NCBI GenBank assembly: GCA_902779845.1
Contig: CACZCZ010000019.1
Location: forward strand, 1 to 46,083
Length of the DNA: 46,083 bases
Source: an uncultured Bacteroidales bacterium
GTDB lineage: Bacteria > Bacteroidota > Bacteroidia > Bacteroidales > Bacteroidaceae
Direction: 5' to 3'
The position numbers and the translations under genes are program-made. How positions within the stretch are numbered: position 1 is the stretch's first letter; every line of letters starts with the position of its first letter. This document shows, piece after piece, positions 34,111 through 43,241 of this stretch. Below the pieces are notes generated by a model that was not told the DNA's origin, made no database searches, and worked only from the letters and a program-made list of their open reading frames with translations.

Positions 34111-35511
34111 ATGATGAGCATGAAACCCAAACACGACATCAACCGCCGTCAGTTCCTGCAGCAACTGGGACTCGGCTCCATCTCGGCCTTCTCGCTGATG
34201 GCCATGTCTCCGCTGAGAGCGTTTGCCGCTGATGATGACAAGTCCCTCCCCGCCGTGGGCGAAAATGCAGGCGCAATGACCTATCGCCGTCAGAACGGTT
34301 CGGGCGAGAGCATCTCGCTCCTGGGCTTTGGCATGATGCGTCTGCCGCGTGAACAGGAGGAGGTGGACCGCCTCGTTGACTATGCCATCGCCCATGGCGT
34401 CAACTATTTCGACACGGCACCCATGTATGGCGGTGGCCGCAACGAAGGTGTCACCGGTGCCACCCTCAGCCGCTATCCGCGCGACAAATACTTCGTGGCC
34501 ACGAAGCTCTCCAATCAGAACCGCGACCTGTGGCCCTTCGAGCGCTCCAAGGCGATGTATGAGAACTCGTTCCGTCAGCTGCGTGTGGACTACATTGACT
34601 ACTACCTGCTGCACAGCATTGGCGGTGGCGGCATGGGTGCCCTTCAGGGCCGCTTCATCGACAACGGGATGCTTGACTTCCTGGTAAAGGAGCGCGAGGC
34701 CGGCCGCATCCGCCACCTCGGCTTCAGCTACCACGGCGATGTCCGCGTCTTCGACTATCTGCTGGACCAGCATGAGAAGTACCACTGGGACTTCGTGCAG
34801 ATCCAGATGAACTACCTCGACTGGCGCCATGCCGGACGCCGTGGACGCCGCGGCGGCGATGCCGATGCCGAATACCTCTATGGTCGGCTGGAGAAGCTGG
34901 GCATACAGGCTGTCATCATGGAACCCATCCGTGGCGGCTCCCTTGCCAATGTCTCCGATGAAATCCGCGAACAGCTGCGTGCCGTACACCCCGACGACAG
35001 TCCTGCCATGTGGGGCTTCCGCTGGGTGGGGTCACATCCCAATGTCCTCACGACACTCAGCGGCATGAACCGCATGGAGCATCTCGAAGAGAACGTGCGC
35101 ACCTTCTCGCCCCTGCAGCCTTGCACGGAAGCCGAGAACGAGCTCCTGGCACGCATCGCCGACCAGATGGCGGGCTTCCCCACCATCGGCTGCACCACCT
35201 GCGCCTACTGTATGCCCTGCCCCTACGGCGTTGATATCCCCGGGAACTTCGCCTTCTACAACAAGGCCGTCACGGAGAAGATGCTGCCGCTGCCTGAGGT
35301 CACGGCTGCCGACTATGCTGAACGGCAGGATGCCTTCATCAAGGCCTATCGCGAGGCCATCCCCGCCGAGAAGCGCGCCACCACGTGTGTGGACTGCGGC
35401 GAGTGTCTGGCCAAGTGTCCGCAGCAGATCCGCATCCCCAACCAGATGAGCCGCATCGTGGAACTGACAAGGAAGAAAAGACCCACCCCCAACCATACCC
35501 GTCTTCAGTAG
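34111..35511 (+). CDS. Tat-exported aldo/keto reductase with C-terminal Fe-S clusters
   Basis: 466 residues. The twin-arginine signal NRRQFLQQLGLGSISAFSLMAM is followed by an AFA cleavage site. The AKR barrel spans about residues 55-330 with VNYFDTAPMYGGGRNE containing the catalytic Asp and Tyr. The C-terminus carries CTTCAYCMPCPYGVDIP and CVDCGECLAKCPQQI, two ferredoxin-like cysteine sets. Starts at 34114 and 34120 are also possible. Probably a periplasmic oxidoreductase; electron partner unknown. The last ~12 residues (KRPTPNHTRLQ) are encoded by a palindromic-repeat fragment, suggesting the original stop codon was replaced. Confidence 0.9.
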   Translation: MMSMKPKHDINRRQFLQQLGLGSISAFSLMAMSPLRAFAADDDKSLPAVGENAGAMTYRRQNGSGESISLLGFGMMRLPREQEEVDRLVDYAIAHGVNYFDTAPMYGGGRNEGVTGATLSRYPRDKYFVATKLSNQNRDLWPFERSKAMYENSFRQLRVDYIDYYLLHSIGGGGMGALQGRFIDNGMLDFLVKEREAGRIRHLGFSYHGDVRVFDYLLDQHEKYHWDFVQIQMNYLDWRHAGRRGRRGGDADAEYLYGRLEKLGIQAVIMEPIRGGSLANVSDEIREQLRAVHPDDSPAMWGFRWVGSHPNVLTTLSGMNRMEHLEENVRTFSPLQPCTEAENELLARIADQMAGFPTIGCTTCAYCMPCPYGVDIPGNFAFYNKAVTEKMLPLPEVTAADYAERQDAFIKAYREAIPAEKRATTCVDCGECLAKCPQQIRIPNQMSRIVELTRKKRPTPNHTRLQ

Positions 35512-35592
35512 AGGAGTTCTGCTTCGGTCGCTCAGGATGACTTAACATCCAGTCAACCCATTGTTTCCTTCGCTACCCGTTAGGGAGGGGAG
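35479..35592. repeat. Degenerate GC-rich palindromic pair at the AKR 3' end
   Basis: Arm a (35479-35503, AGACCCACCCCCAACCATACC...) forms the end of the AKR coding sequence. A decayed inverted arm lies at about 35572-35592 (CTACCCGTTAGGGAGGGGAG). The sequence between includes TTCTGCTTCGGTCGCTCAGG. Confidence 0.6.
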
Positions 35593-35669
35593 TGGCTGCG
35601 CATAGGGGGATTAAACCTTTTGGGTTTTACTGTGTCCAAGACTCTGACAATATTTACTTATTTAAGATA

Positions 35670-36101
35670 ATGACAACGAAAACATTTCTTTTGAGCCTTG
35701 CTCTCACCATCGCTCCGGCGATGTCCTGCAACCTTTTCGCACAGGAAAAAGCCCCGCTCCCCAAGGATGAAGGCCCCGTCATCTCTAAGGTCGATGGGAT
35801 GACAGTCATCAACACCAGCTCGCTGGCCGACGATGTCGAGGGTTATGCAGGGCCTACCCCCCTGAAAATCTTCATCAAAAAGGACAAGATCGAGAAGATC
35901 GAGCCCCTGCGCAATCTGGAGACCCCCAAGTACTTCGCACTCATCAAACGTGACCTGCTGGGAAAATGGAACGGTCTGGCCGTGAAGAAGGCTTCCCAAC
36001 AGCAGGTGGATGTCATCACCGGTGCCACTTACAGTTCCGAGGCGGTCATCGAAAACGTGCGTCGCGGATTGGACTATTACACCAAAAAAGGAAAGAAATA
36101 G
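35670..36101 (+). CDS. Exported FMN-binding domain protein
   Basis: 143 residues from ATG 35670; the open frame extends to 35592 but that stretch overlaps a repeat and lacks signal-peptide character. The signal peptide is MTTKTFLLSLALTIAPAMSCNLFAQ. A compact FMN_bind domain follows, ending in DVITGATYSSEAV. The TGAT threonine is the site where ApbE-type flavin transferases attach FMN covalently. Such domains act in extracytoplasmic electron transfer. Sitting next to the Fe-S Tat reductase suggests the two may exchange electrons, but this is inference. Confidence 0.87.
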   Translation: MTTKTFLLSLALTIAPAMSCNLFAQEKAPLPKDEGPVISKVDGMTVINTSSLADDVEGYAGPTPLKIFIKKDKIEKIEPLRNLETPKYFALIKRDLLGKWNGLAVKKASQQQVDVITGATYSSEAVIENVRRGLDYYTKKGKK

Positions 36102-36126
36102 AGAATAAAGAGAACATCTTATCGAA

Positions 36127-36164
36127 AAAAGCTGTACCTTTGCGCCCGCAAAAGTGCAGCTTTT
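36127..36164 (+). promoter_or_regulatory. nhaA promoter box embedded in a hairpin
   Basis: The -7 box TACCTTTG (36135-36142) lies inside an inverted repeat: outer stem AAAAGCTG / CAGCTTTT (36127-36134 and 36157-36164) and inner TTTGCG-CC-CGCAAA. The hairpin could also terminate the FMN-binding gene, as T-rich sequence follows. Confidence 0.55.
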
Positions 36165-36193
36165 GTCTATTGTCTATTTTTTAATTAATTGAT

Positions 36194-37564
36194 ATGATGT
36201 CAAATCCAATGAATGAAACTTCCATTTTGGGAGTCTTCAGGCGCAATGTCAGCGCCAGTGCCTTGCTGATTGGAGCCACCGTTCTGGCTCTCGTGATGGC
36301 CAACCTTCCTGCCACTAAGGACCTGTATGCCTCGCTGTGGCAGCTTCCGGTGTCTTTGAGCATAGGCAGCTTCAATGTCTTCAGCCACGGCGGTCATGCC
36401 CTGACGCTGATGGACTTCATCAACGATTTCCTGATGTTCTTCTTCTTCCTGAGCGTAGGTCTGGAAATCAAGCGTGAGATCCTTTGCGGCGAACTCAGCA
36501 GCCGCCAGAAAGCCATGCTGCCCATCATCGGCGCTTGCGGTGGTATGCTGATGCCTGTCATCGTCTTCTTCTGCGTCTGCCTCGGCCATCCCCTGATGGA
36601 GCGTGGCTGCGCCATCCCCATGGCCACGGATATCGCCTTCTCGCTCGGCGTGCTCTCGATGTTCGGCAAGCGCGTGCCGCTGGGCTTAAAAGTCTTCCTG
36701 GCCGCCCTCGCTGTGGCCGACGACCTTGGCGGCATCATTGTCATCGCGCTGTTCTACAGCGAAGGCCTCGCGTGGAAGTACCTCTTAGGCGCAGCCGTCG
36801 TCGTCTGCATCCTGTTGTGGGGCAACCGTCGCGACATGCGTCTGAAACAGTTCTACATGTTCTTCGGCTTCATCCTGTGGTATATGGTGCTGAACTCAGG
36901 CATCCATGCCACCATCGCCGGCGTGGTGCTAGCATTCTGTGTGCCTGCCAACCTGACGCGTGGCACACGTTATTACATGGAATACATCCGCGAGGAGCTG
37001 AAGCATTATCCCGACATTGAATTCAGCGAGGCTGACCGCACCAAGCCTATGGTTGTCGATAAACAGGACATCCAGCTGCTGCGCCGCATTGAGAAAGCAT
37101 CCGACTATCTCATCTCGCCGCTGCAGGATATCGAGGACTATCTCACCCTGCCCATCAACCGCATGGTCATCCCCGTCTTTGCCTTCGCCAATGCTGGTGT
37201 CAACTTCGATGGCATGAGCTTCATGAGCCTCTTCCATGGCGTCGCCCTCGGCGTCTTCCTCGGCTTGCTGGTAGGTAAGTTTGCTGGTGTCCTCAGCTTC
37301 TCATGGCTCAGCATCAAGCTCGGCATCTGTCAGATGCCTGCAGGTGGCAACTGGAAGTCCTTTGCCAGCGTCTGCATGATCTGCGGCATCGGCTTCACCG
37401 TCTCCATGTTCATTGCCGCCCTGAGCTATCCTGCCCACCTCGGCGCAGAAGCCGCTGAGATGCTCAACGAAGCCAAGCTCGGCATCCTCTGTGGCACCCT
37501 CGCCTCCGCCCTCGTCGGTTCCCTGATGCTCAGCCAGACGCTGCCCAAAGACACGGCTGCGTGA
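36194..37564 (+). CDS. nhaA: Na+/H+ antiporter NhaA
   Basis: 456 residues, about 12 membrane helices. The two ion-binding aspartates are D176/D177 in [14 protein letters not shown]. Other hallmarks are [40 protein letters not shown] and [12 protein letters not shown]. It exchanges Na+ for protons across the inner membrane for sodium and pH homeostasis. Compared with E. coli NhaA there is an extra cytosolic stretch around residues 265-310. Start is ATG 36194 or the adjacent Met. Confidence 0.97.
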   Translation: MMSNPMNETSILGVFRRNVSASALLIGATVLALVMANLPATKDLYASLWQLPVSLSIGSFNVFSHGGHALTLMDFINDFLMFFFFLSVGLEIKREILCGELSSRQKAMLPIIGACGGMLMPVIVFFCVCLGHPLMERGCAIPMATDIAFSLGVLSMFGKRVPLGLKVFLAALAVADDLGGIIVIALFYSEGLAWKYLLGAAVVVCILLWGNRRDMRLKQFYMFFGFILWYMVLNSGIHATIAGVVLAFCVPANLTRGTRYYMEYIREELKHYPDIEFSEADRTKPMVVDKQDIQLLRRIEKASDYLISPLQDIEDYLTLPINRMVIPVFAFANAGVNFDGMSFMSLFHGVALGVFLGLLVGKFAGVLSFSWLSIKLGICQMPAGGNWKSFASVCMICGIGFTVSMFIAALSYPAHLGAEAAEMLNEAKLGILCGTLASALVGSLMLSQTLPKDTAA

Positions 37565-37632
37565 TATCAACGAGCGTAATGGCAGACGTCGCCCGCTTGG
37601 CGAATAACAGACAATCATCATTCCATCATCGC

Positions 37633-37663
37633 AGGAGGCCACCCATCCCGGTGGCCTCCTTTC
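37633..37663 (+). terminator. Terminator of nhaA
   Basis: Perfect 10-bp stem AGGAGGCCAC / GTGGCCTCCT with an 8-nt loop, then TTTC. Confidence 0.75.
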
Positions 37664-37779
37664 ATATATACTCGCCCATCTCCATAGTGTTTTCAGCAAT
37701 CTGCAAAAAACTTTTGCGGAAAACCCTACGCACCCTTCGCACAACCAGATCAACAGAAGAAGGGCGTAGAGAAAGGAAA

Positions 37780-37813
37780 CTGCCGAGCCGCTCGATGAGG
37801 AGTGGCTCGGCAG
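37780..37813 (-). terminator. Terminator of the SPFH gene
   Basis: Perfect 10-bp stem CTGCCGAGCC / GGCTCGGCAG with a 14-nt loop; the minus strand continues TTTCCTTTC. The rest of the 37565-37880 interval holds nothing else I can name. Confidence 0.65.
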
Positions 37814-37880
37814 GAAAAAAGGAGAATATGAATGTGCGAAGGCTTAATCAGTCAGATTGGCGCTTGATAGCGTCCGCCTT

Positions 37881-38819
37881 TCAGATGCTTCCGGTGTTGA
37901 CGATGGGTTGTGCGTTGTCTTCGCCGCAGAGTACAACAAGGAGGTTGGAGACCATCTGTGCTTTCTTGTCCTCGTCGAGGCTTACGATGCCTTGTTCCTG
38001 TAGCTGGTCGAGGGCCATCTTGACCATGGACACAGCGCCTTCGACAATTTTCTCGCGAGCCGCGATGATGGCTGTGGCCTGCTGGCGACGGAGCATCACA
38101 GCGGCTATCTCGGGAGCATAGGCGAGGTAGTTGATGCGTGCTTCCACGACCTCGATGCCAGCCATGGCCAGACGCTCGGTAAGCTTGGCTTCGAGCTGAT
38201 CGTTGATCTCCTCGCCACCACTACGCAGAGTAATGTCCTTGGAGCGTGACTCTGTGTCGTCATAAGCATACTGGCCAGCCACCTGACGCAGAGCAGCATC
38301 GCTCTGCACACGAACAAAGCGTTCAAAGGCGGCCATCATCGACTTGACATCGGTGCCCACTTGTGCGTTGTTGGCAGCCATGGTTTGTGAGTCGATCTCG
38401 AACAATGCCTTGTAGGTATCCTTCAGACGCCAGACGAGCACGAGGCCAATCATCACGGGGTTGCCTTCCTTGTCGTTGACCTTGATGGGTTCTGCGTCGA
38501 GGTTACGGGCACGCAGCGAGAGCTTCTTGGTGGTGGTGAAGGGATTAATCCAATAGTAGCCAGTGCGCGTGAAAGTGCCGACATACTTGCCAAAGAACAT
38601 CACAACACGGGCTTCGCCTGGTTCGAGCATCATGAAGCCTGCCCAGAGGAATAGTGACACGAACAGTGCCGCGCCAGCTGCGATGGCCAGCGGCCACGCA
38701 TCGCTATCAAAGGAGAAGAAAAACATGACAATGGCAGCAATGATGAGTGCCAGATTAAAGAACAGCATGAAGAAGCCGTTCAAAGTAGAGCCTTTGTAAG
38801 CGAATTCTTTCGTTTCCAT
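37881..38819 (-). CDS. SPFH/Band 7 (stomatin-like) membrane protein
   Basis: 312 residues. Two N-terminal hydrophobic helices (residues about 16-36 and 43-63) anchor it. The Band 7 domain follows with [29 protein letters not shown], then [13 protein letters not shown] and [24 protein letters not shown], and a helical tail ending [15 protein letters not shown]. Proteins of this class form large ring or cage assemblies on membranes and organise proteases or lipid microdomains. No NfeD or protease partner gene is adjacent. Confidence 0.9.
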   Translation of the reverse strand: METKEFAYKGSTLNGFFMLFFNLALIIAAIVMFFFSFDSDAWPLAIAAGAALFVSLFLWAGFMMLEPGEARVVMFFGKYVGTFTRTGYYWINPFTTTKKLSLRARNLDAEPIKVNDKEGNPVMIGLVLVWRLKDTYKALFEIDSQTMAANNAQVGTDVKSMMAAFERFVRVQSDAALRQVAGQYAYDDTESRSKDITLRSGGEEINDQLEAKLTERLAMAGIEVVEARINYLAYAPEIAAVMLRRQQATAIIAAREKIVEGAVSMVKMALDQLQEQGIVSLDEDKKAQMVSNLLVVLCGEDNAQPIVNTGSI

Positions 38820-38900
38820 AAGTAATCTGTATAATGAAGGTTGTTTGTCTCTTTATAGTGAGTATTCCTCTCGCTACTTTCATCCTTCTGTTTTGCGCTG

Positions 38901-38932
38901 CAAATATAAGTATCTTTCACGTCTCTGTCAAA
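38901..38932 (-). promoter_or_regulatory. Promoter of the SPFH gene
   Basis: On the minus strand: TTTG (38929-38932), 20 bp, TATATTTG (38901-38908); 81 bp before the ATG. Confidence 0.7.
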
Positions 38933-38977
38933 AGAATTACTGCTTTTTGTGCCTCATCTTGAAAAAAGAAGATGATT

Positions 38978-39012
38978 TTTGTGCGCAGATTCAAAACTAA
39001 TCCCTATCTTTG
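38978..39012 (+). promoter_or_regulatory. Promoter of the ParE-type toxin-antitoxin operon
   Basis: TTTG (38978-38981), 23 bp, TATCTTTG (39005-39012); 34 bp before the antitoxin ATG. Confidence 0.65.
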
Positions 39013-39046
39013 CCCCCAGAAAAACAAAAAAACTGGCAGAATCAAT

Positions 39047-39322
39047 ATGAGCACAACTGCATTATCGGGCTTGCTGGAATATCTTTACAGCACGCTCAGT
39101 ATCAGCAATATGCGATGGGTTGGCGAGCATCTGATAGAGCACGCGAAGAAGGAGGAAGTTGCACAACTCCGTCCCTACACCATGGAGGAAATCCACGAAC
39201 GGCTTAATCAATCCCGCCGTGAAGTTCTTGCGGGACTTAGTCAGGACAGCGAAGAGATGTTCCGTGAGCTGGAAGAAGAGTTCGCTCGCGAGGAAAATCT
39301 TTTAATGGATGAGGCAGTATGA
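39047..39322 (+). CDS. Antitoxin of the ParE-type pair
   Basis: 91 residues from ATG 39047; the upstream extension of the frame to 38972 runs through the promoter and is rejected. Mostly helical and acidic, with YTMEEIHERLNQSRREVLAGLSQDSEEMFRELEEEFAREE-like sequence, as expected for a toxin-binding antitoxin tail. No classical DNA-binding motif is obvious. Its stop overlaps the toxin start (ATGA), which is the main support for its role. Confidence 0.82.
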   Translation: MSTTALSGLLEYLYSTLSISNMRWVGEHLIEHAKKEEVAQLRPYTMEEIHERLNQSRREVLAGLSQDSEEMFRELEEEFAREENLLMDEAV

Positions 39323-39630
39323 GAGTCAAGTGGTCTCCATTTGCAAGGGAGCAAATGCATGAGGTGGCCAGATATATCCGCCGGGAGTTTGGTCTGACAA
39401 GGCGCGATGAGTTTATGCAAGAAGTGCGTGAAGCAAATAGATTGATAGGTCATACCCCCAATATCGGTAAAATAGAACCGCTGCTTGAAGATGAAGCAAT
39501 CACTTATCGTAGTTATGTGTTGAATAGGCTGAATAAAATTATCTATTACATTGAGAACGACCACGTTGAAATTGCTGACTTTTGGGATGTAAGGCGCGAT
39601 CCAGGCGCACTCGTTGACAGAATAAAGTAG
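39319..39630 (+). CDS. Type II toxin, RelE/ParE superfamily
   Basis: 103 residues. VKWSPFAREQMHEVARYIRREFG at the N-terminus, YRSYVLNRLNKIIYYIE centrally and VEIADFWDVRRDP at the C-terminus are the ParE/RelE fold signatures. Members either poison gyrase (ParE) or cleave mRNA (RelE); the sequence favours ParE-like but is not decisive. Translationally coupled to the antitoxin by a 4-bp overlap. Confidence 0.9.
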   Translation: MRVKWSPFAREQMHEVARYIRREFGLTRRDEFMQEVREANRLIGHTPNIGKIEPLLEDEAITYRSYVLNRLNKIIYYIENDHVEIADFWDVRRDPGALVDRIK

Positions 39631-39671
39631 CTGCAAAGCCCCGCATATTTGTATGAATTGATGAAGAAACG

Positions 39672-39703
39672 AAGCGCCCGACCTATGATAGGGTCGGGCG
39701 CTT
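39672..39703. terminator. Hairpin between convergent genes
   Basis: Perfect 12-bp stem AAGCGCCCGACC / GGTCGGGCGCTT with an 8-nt loop, 41 bp after the toxin stop and 92 bp past the stop of the minus-strand gene. Weak T-tracts both sides; may serve both. Confidence 0.65.
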
Positions 39704-39795
39704 ACGTGATAGATGATAGGAAAGATTCTGGATTCCTGCATAACTGCGAGTAATCCGCAATTTACTTTTATGCCGATGATGGTTTACCTCTTGCG

Positions 39796-42636
39796 TCAGA
39801 AAGTGATTGCAAGCTCTATCCTACCATTATTGTCATCTTGGGAAGAAGGAGAATAGGAGCTGGCATAAGTTTCATCCGTTTCCGTTGTTTTCGTGATTTC
39901 ACCGTCTCCGTTAAACTCCGTAATTTTCCGATAGTAGTGCCAATGTCCGGAAGCGCTTCCGGTAGCCCATCCTGCCGGAAGGTCTTTTGTGTTTAAACTG
40001 AATTTACATGTACCATCACTATACTCGCTATAATCTCCGAGGGGTATCTCTTTTTCCCATTCAAGGTATTCCGAATAATCGGAGGCGTCTATGCTCTCGG
40101 TTCTTTTTTCGAGGTAATTATAGTACCGATGGTATTCATCTTTCGTGTAGGGAGTTTCGGGATAGTCACGTGTCATGCGGCAAGAACCGCGGATAATCTT
40201 TCCAGGCTTCTCAGAGGCATCTACGACCAGTGAAAGCTGGTACACATAGTTGTTGTTAGAACTGTCCGTGTAGCTATGATTCCCCGTGAACGTAAGGATA
40301 TTACCTTTCCTTTCACATGTGACAGGGTAGGGATATGATGCAGATATAGTACTGCTGCTTGTGGATGAACTATGTGTGGCGTTTCCATTAACTATTATTG
40401 TTTCCTCGCTATTTTTCGTAGCCGGAATAGCCGCTGAAAGGCCAAAGGACTTGACATCCGTGCGCGTTGATAACTGTTCAATATAGATGGTGTCACTGGC
40501 TGCTATGCTACCTGCTCGAGCTGTAAGGATGACCCTCCCCTTGCGAGTGAAGAGAGACGGGTTCTTGGGCAACTCAATGTGCAAGTAGGCATCTTTGGCC
40601 TCTGCGTCGATGTCTGTCACGCTGACAGTTGCCCAGTCCCCCCTATACCAAATAGTGGAGTCGTCTGGGTCCTGTTTCTGGAAGGTTATATCAAAGGTTT
40701 GGCTGTTTGTTTTGAAATAAATGTCCTTCTTCTCAGCCTCTCCGCCAAACTTGTATTCCTTTTCCGTGAAATCAATGGTGGGGGTGACTGTGAAATACTT
40801 GGTTGGCCCACCGACAGAGAGCTCATAGCCCAGAGTGCTAAGACAAGGTGTTACATAGTACTGCCCACAGGGCAAACCTTCAAATTTTGTTTCAAACTTC
40901 TCTCTGGGCGTCGTAAAGAAGTGAGAAAAGGTATCGTATCGCTTTTCCAGCAGCTCCCGCTTATAGTTGTAGAGAGCGATGCCGACATACGATGGAACGA
41001 AAGTCTTGCGCTCTGGATAGAGGGTGACTTTCGTCACATCGTCCTGCTTGTCGAAAACCGCATCGATATCCTTGAAATCGGGCAGAAGGAACCATTCCAG
41101 CGTGCCGAACTGTTCCGAACGCTCGTAGAAGGTCGTCTTCTCGGGATCTTTCCATAGGAACTTCAGTTCCGCCTTTGCTTCTAAGTCAAGAGACAGGGCG
41201 TGGAGTTTAATATAGCTGTCCTTCAACGCACTATAGGCATCATCACTGGCCAATTTGGCGACAGAGAGCTTCAGGCTGCCTTCCAATTTCGGTCCCACAA
41301 AGAGTGACACGCCGATGCCGGACTTGAAGATATCCTCTATCCAGTCATTCGTTTCGATGTCACCAGTCATCTCAACGCCCATCTGTACGAAGCCGGCTAA
41401 CGACACCTCCAAGTCGCCGGTGTCAATTGGCGCTTCCTTGCCCTCGTCTTCTTCTGGAGTATTGTAATTGTGGGTATAGCTCATTATTGGCCAACGGTCG
41501 GTGTCGAAGATGATTGTTTGGTTCCAGAATAACTTGGCACCAGGCAGGGTAGCATTGAGGGCTATCTCACCGCCACCCCGAACATCTATATTGGGAATAG
41601 GATGTGTTTGGAAAATCGGAAGATTAACGGGGAACTTGATTGTTCGCAGCAGCTTCATCACCTCTATATCGGCGTCAAAGCTTTTGGAGGCTTTAATACC
41701 CACAGAAGGTGATATCCCGGCATAGCTGTTGATATCCGTTTTTACATACAATCGCTTCCAGCTGATGTAGTAATCGACTTTTATGCCCAACTTAAGACCT
41801 ATTTCTGCCGCCATGGTGATGGTGACATCCTCAGCAGGGCTGAATTCACGCTTGATGGTCCCCGTGAAATCTATCAGGGAGACATCTTCAGAGCCCTCCT
41901 CGGCACGCAGAACCTTGTTGCGTTCAGGATGCCAGCCGGCCAATCGGCGCTTCACTTGGCCGTCCTCATCGATAGTGACGCGTTCTGTAGTGACGAACTG
42001 AACAAAGACATCGCCCAGTTCACTTAGCGGGTTACAAATAACTTGCGTATAGTCATTGTTATAGTACTTAACTTCTGTCACTTTTCCGGCGAAACCTTTG
42101 CAGTAGAGCCATTGATGGCGGTAGTTTTTCGCCTCCTCATCCCAATAATATTCCGTATGGGTATCTATCAACACCTGCCCCACTTTAGGCATTAAGTTGG
42201 AGGGACAGCTATTCCGAACAAGGATTCTTCTGACCTTGTCAGATGGTTCAGCATTGATTTCCACGATATAGTCGAGCAACCCGTCATCATGGAAATCTCT
42301 TAAATTCGGATTCAGCTTGATCTCCGGCTGCTGGAAACCGATAGAGTCAATGACGGCCAGTGGGATCCGATAGAGCGAGTCCGCAGTTTCAATTTCCTGA
42401 ACGACATAATGGTCATGCTCAAAGCCATTGAAGTCGATCTTCGAATAGCCCATGCGGACGACCTCGTCATAGAAGAAACCATCGAAGTCGCCGTCGTTGC
42501 GGTAGATGTAGAACGCATCTTGTGCCAGAACTGGCGTAGTGAAGAATGAAAGAGTGAAAAGTGAAAAATAAAACAATCTCTTGGCTAAGGGTAGCCGAGA
42601 ACCGCGACATGCAAGGAAATTGTAAATATATCCCAT
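39796..42636 (-). CDS. Large secreted BACON-like protein, paralogue 2
   Basis: 946 residues. N-terminal export signal (LFYFSLFTLSFFTTPVLAQ) preceded by a basic MGYIYNFLACRGSRLPLAKR region. Residues about 40-90 (YRNDGDFDGFFYDEVVRMGYSKIDFNG) form a module also found in the 952-residue neighbour. A long beta-rich body follows with shared blocks IFDTDRWPIMSY, ETNDWIEDIFKSGIGVSLFVGPKLEGSL and HALSLDLEAKAEL. Residues about 655-735 are BACON-like (TFDITF...ARAGSIAASDTIYIEQLS). The C-terminus is not the GKKVVVK tag. Function unknown; probably a surface or periplasmic glycan-associated protein. Lies 45 bp after the T9SS-tagged small protein gene, likely one operon. Confidence 0.85.
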   Translation of the reverse strand: MGYIYNFLACRGSRLPLAKRLFYFSLFTLSFFTTPVLAQDAFYIYRNDGDFDGFFYDEVVRMGYSKIDFNGFEHDHYVVQEIETADSLYRIPLAVIDSIGFQQPEIKLNPNLRDFHDDGLLDYIVEINAEPSDKVRRILVRNSCPSNLMPKVGQVLIDTHTEYYWDEEAKNYRHQWLYCKGFAGKVTEVKYYNNDYTQVICNPLSELGDVFVQFVTTERVTIDEDGQVKRRLAGWHPERNKVLRAEEGSEDVSLIDFTGTIKREFSPAEDVTITMAAEIGLKLGIKVDYYISWKRLYVKTDINSYAGISPSVGIKASKSFDADIEVMKLLRTIKFPVNLPIFQTHPIPNIDVRGGGEIALNATLPGAKLFWNQTIIFDTDRWPIMSYTHNYNTPEEDEGKEAPIDTGDLEVSLAGFVQMGVEMTGDIETNDWIEDIFKSGIGVSLFVGPKLEGSLKLSVAKLASDDAYSALKDSYIKLHALSLDLEAKAELKFLWKDPEKTTFYERSEQFGTLEWFLLPDFKDIDAVFDKQDDVTKVTLYPERKTFVPSYVGIALYNYKRELLEKRYDTFSHFFTTPREKFETKFEGLPCGQYYVTPCLSTLGYELSVGGPTKYFTVTPTIDFTEKEYKFGGEAEKKDIYFKTNSQTFDITFQKQDPDDSTIWYRGDWATVSVTDIDAEAKDAYLHIELPKNPSLFTRKGRVILTARAGSIAASDTIYIEQLSTRTDVKSFGLSAAIPATKNSEETIIVNGNATHSSSTSSSTISASYPYPVTCERKGNILTFTGNHSYTDSSNNNYVYQLSLVVDASEKPGKIIRGSCRMTRDYPETPYTKDEYHRYYNYLEKRTESIDASDYSEYLEWEKEIPLGDYSEYSDGTCKFSLNTKDLPAGWATGSASGHWHYYRKITEFNGDGEITKTTETDETYASSYSPSSQDDNNGRIELAITF
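42524..42636 (-). repeat. 113-bp near-identical 5' segment shared by both paralogues
   Basis: Nucleotides 42524-42636 match 45971-46083 with a single mismatch that I can see, whereas the rest of the genes has diverged much more. The segment encodes the start codon and whole signal peptide and contains the GTGAAAAGTGAAAAAT-type array at 42539-42574. Confidence 0.88.
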
Positions 42637-42681
42637 AGTAGATAACTCGTAAATTGTAAATCGGAAAAAACGTAAATGACT

Positions 42682-43158
42682 TTATTTCTTCATGAATTTA
42701 TAACTCGCATCGCCCACTTTCACGATATACAAGCCTGCGGGCTGCCCCTTCACGGACACCACTGCGGGCTGTCCGCTGGCAGCCGTCTGCGTGCGCAGCA
42801 GCTTGCCGTCGGGGGAATACAGTTCGAGGACGGTGCCTGCGGCCAGACCTTCGAAACGCATCTCGTCCGTGCCCTGTGAGAAGCGGATCTCTCCGGGCTT
42901 CACGCTGGGCACGTTCACCAGCGGCGTCTTGCCCTCGTAGGTGTAGCGCAGTACCTGCGCAATCGGGTAGCTGATGCTCACCTTCTTGGTCGACAGCATC
43001 AGCATCCCATTGTTGAACCGCGTCTCCGGTTCATCAGTCAATTCATGTGTCACCTTCGTGCCGTTGGTAAACCACACCACCAGCCGCTGTGTCTCGTCGT
43101 CAGCGCTTGCCACCATCGGCAGCACCAGCGCCATCAAAAGCAAAAGAACTTTTTTCAT
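42682..43158 (-). CDS. Small exported protein with T9SS type A-like C-terminal domain
   Basis: 158 residues from ATG 43158. Signal peptide MKKVLLLLMALVLPMVASA. Residues 22-85 contain LVVWFTNGTKVTHELTDEPETRFNN and YPIAQVLRYTYEG, an all-beta module found in many Prevotella small exported proteins. The C-terminal ~65 residues (LELYSPDGKLLRTQ...PAGLYIVKVGDASYKFMKK) have the pattern of a type IX secretion sorting domain. Own promoter overlapping the 3' end of the upstream paralogue; followed by the 946-residue protein gene. Function unknown. Confidence 0.85.
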   Translation of the reverse strand: MKKVLLLLMALVLPMVASADDETQRLVVWFTNGTKVTHELTDEPETRFNNGMLMLSTKKVSISYPIAQVLRYTYEGKTPLVNVPSVKPGEIRFSQGTDEMRFEGLAAGTVLELYSPDGKLLRTQTAASGQPAVVSVKGQPAGLYIVKVGDASYKFMKK

Positions 43159-43206
43159 AAGCTCATTATTCGTATTTTGTTTATAATCATTTGTTCCTTT
43201 TCGGGC

Positions 43207-43241
43207 CAAATATAACCATCTTCCCTAATAGCCTAACCAAA
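43207..43241 (-). promoter_or_regulatory. Promoter of the small T9SS-tagged protein gene
   Basis: On the minus strand: TTTG (43238-43241), 23 bp, TATATTTG (43207-43214), 48 bp before the ATG at 43158. The -33 half lies inside the last codons of the 952-residue gene. Confidence 0.6.

Noticed and set aside
35592-36101. 169-residue version of the FMN-binding protein
   Set aside because: The first 26 residues come from repeat-derived sequence; the clear signal peptide starts at 35670.
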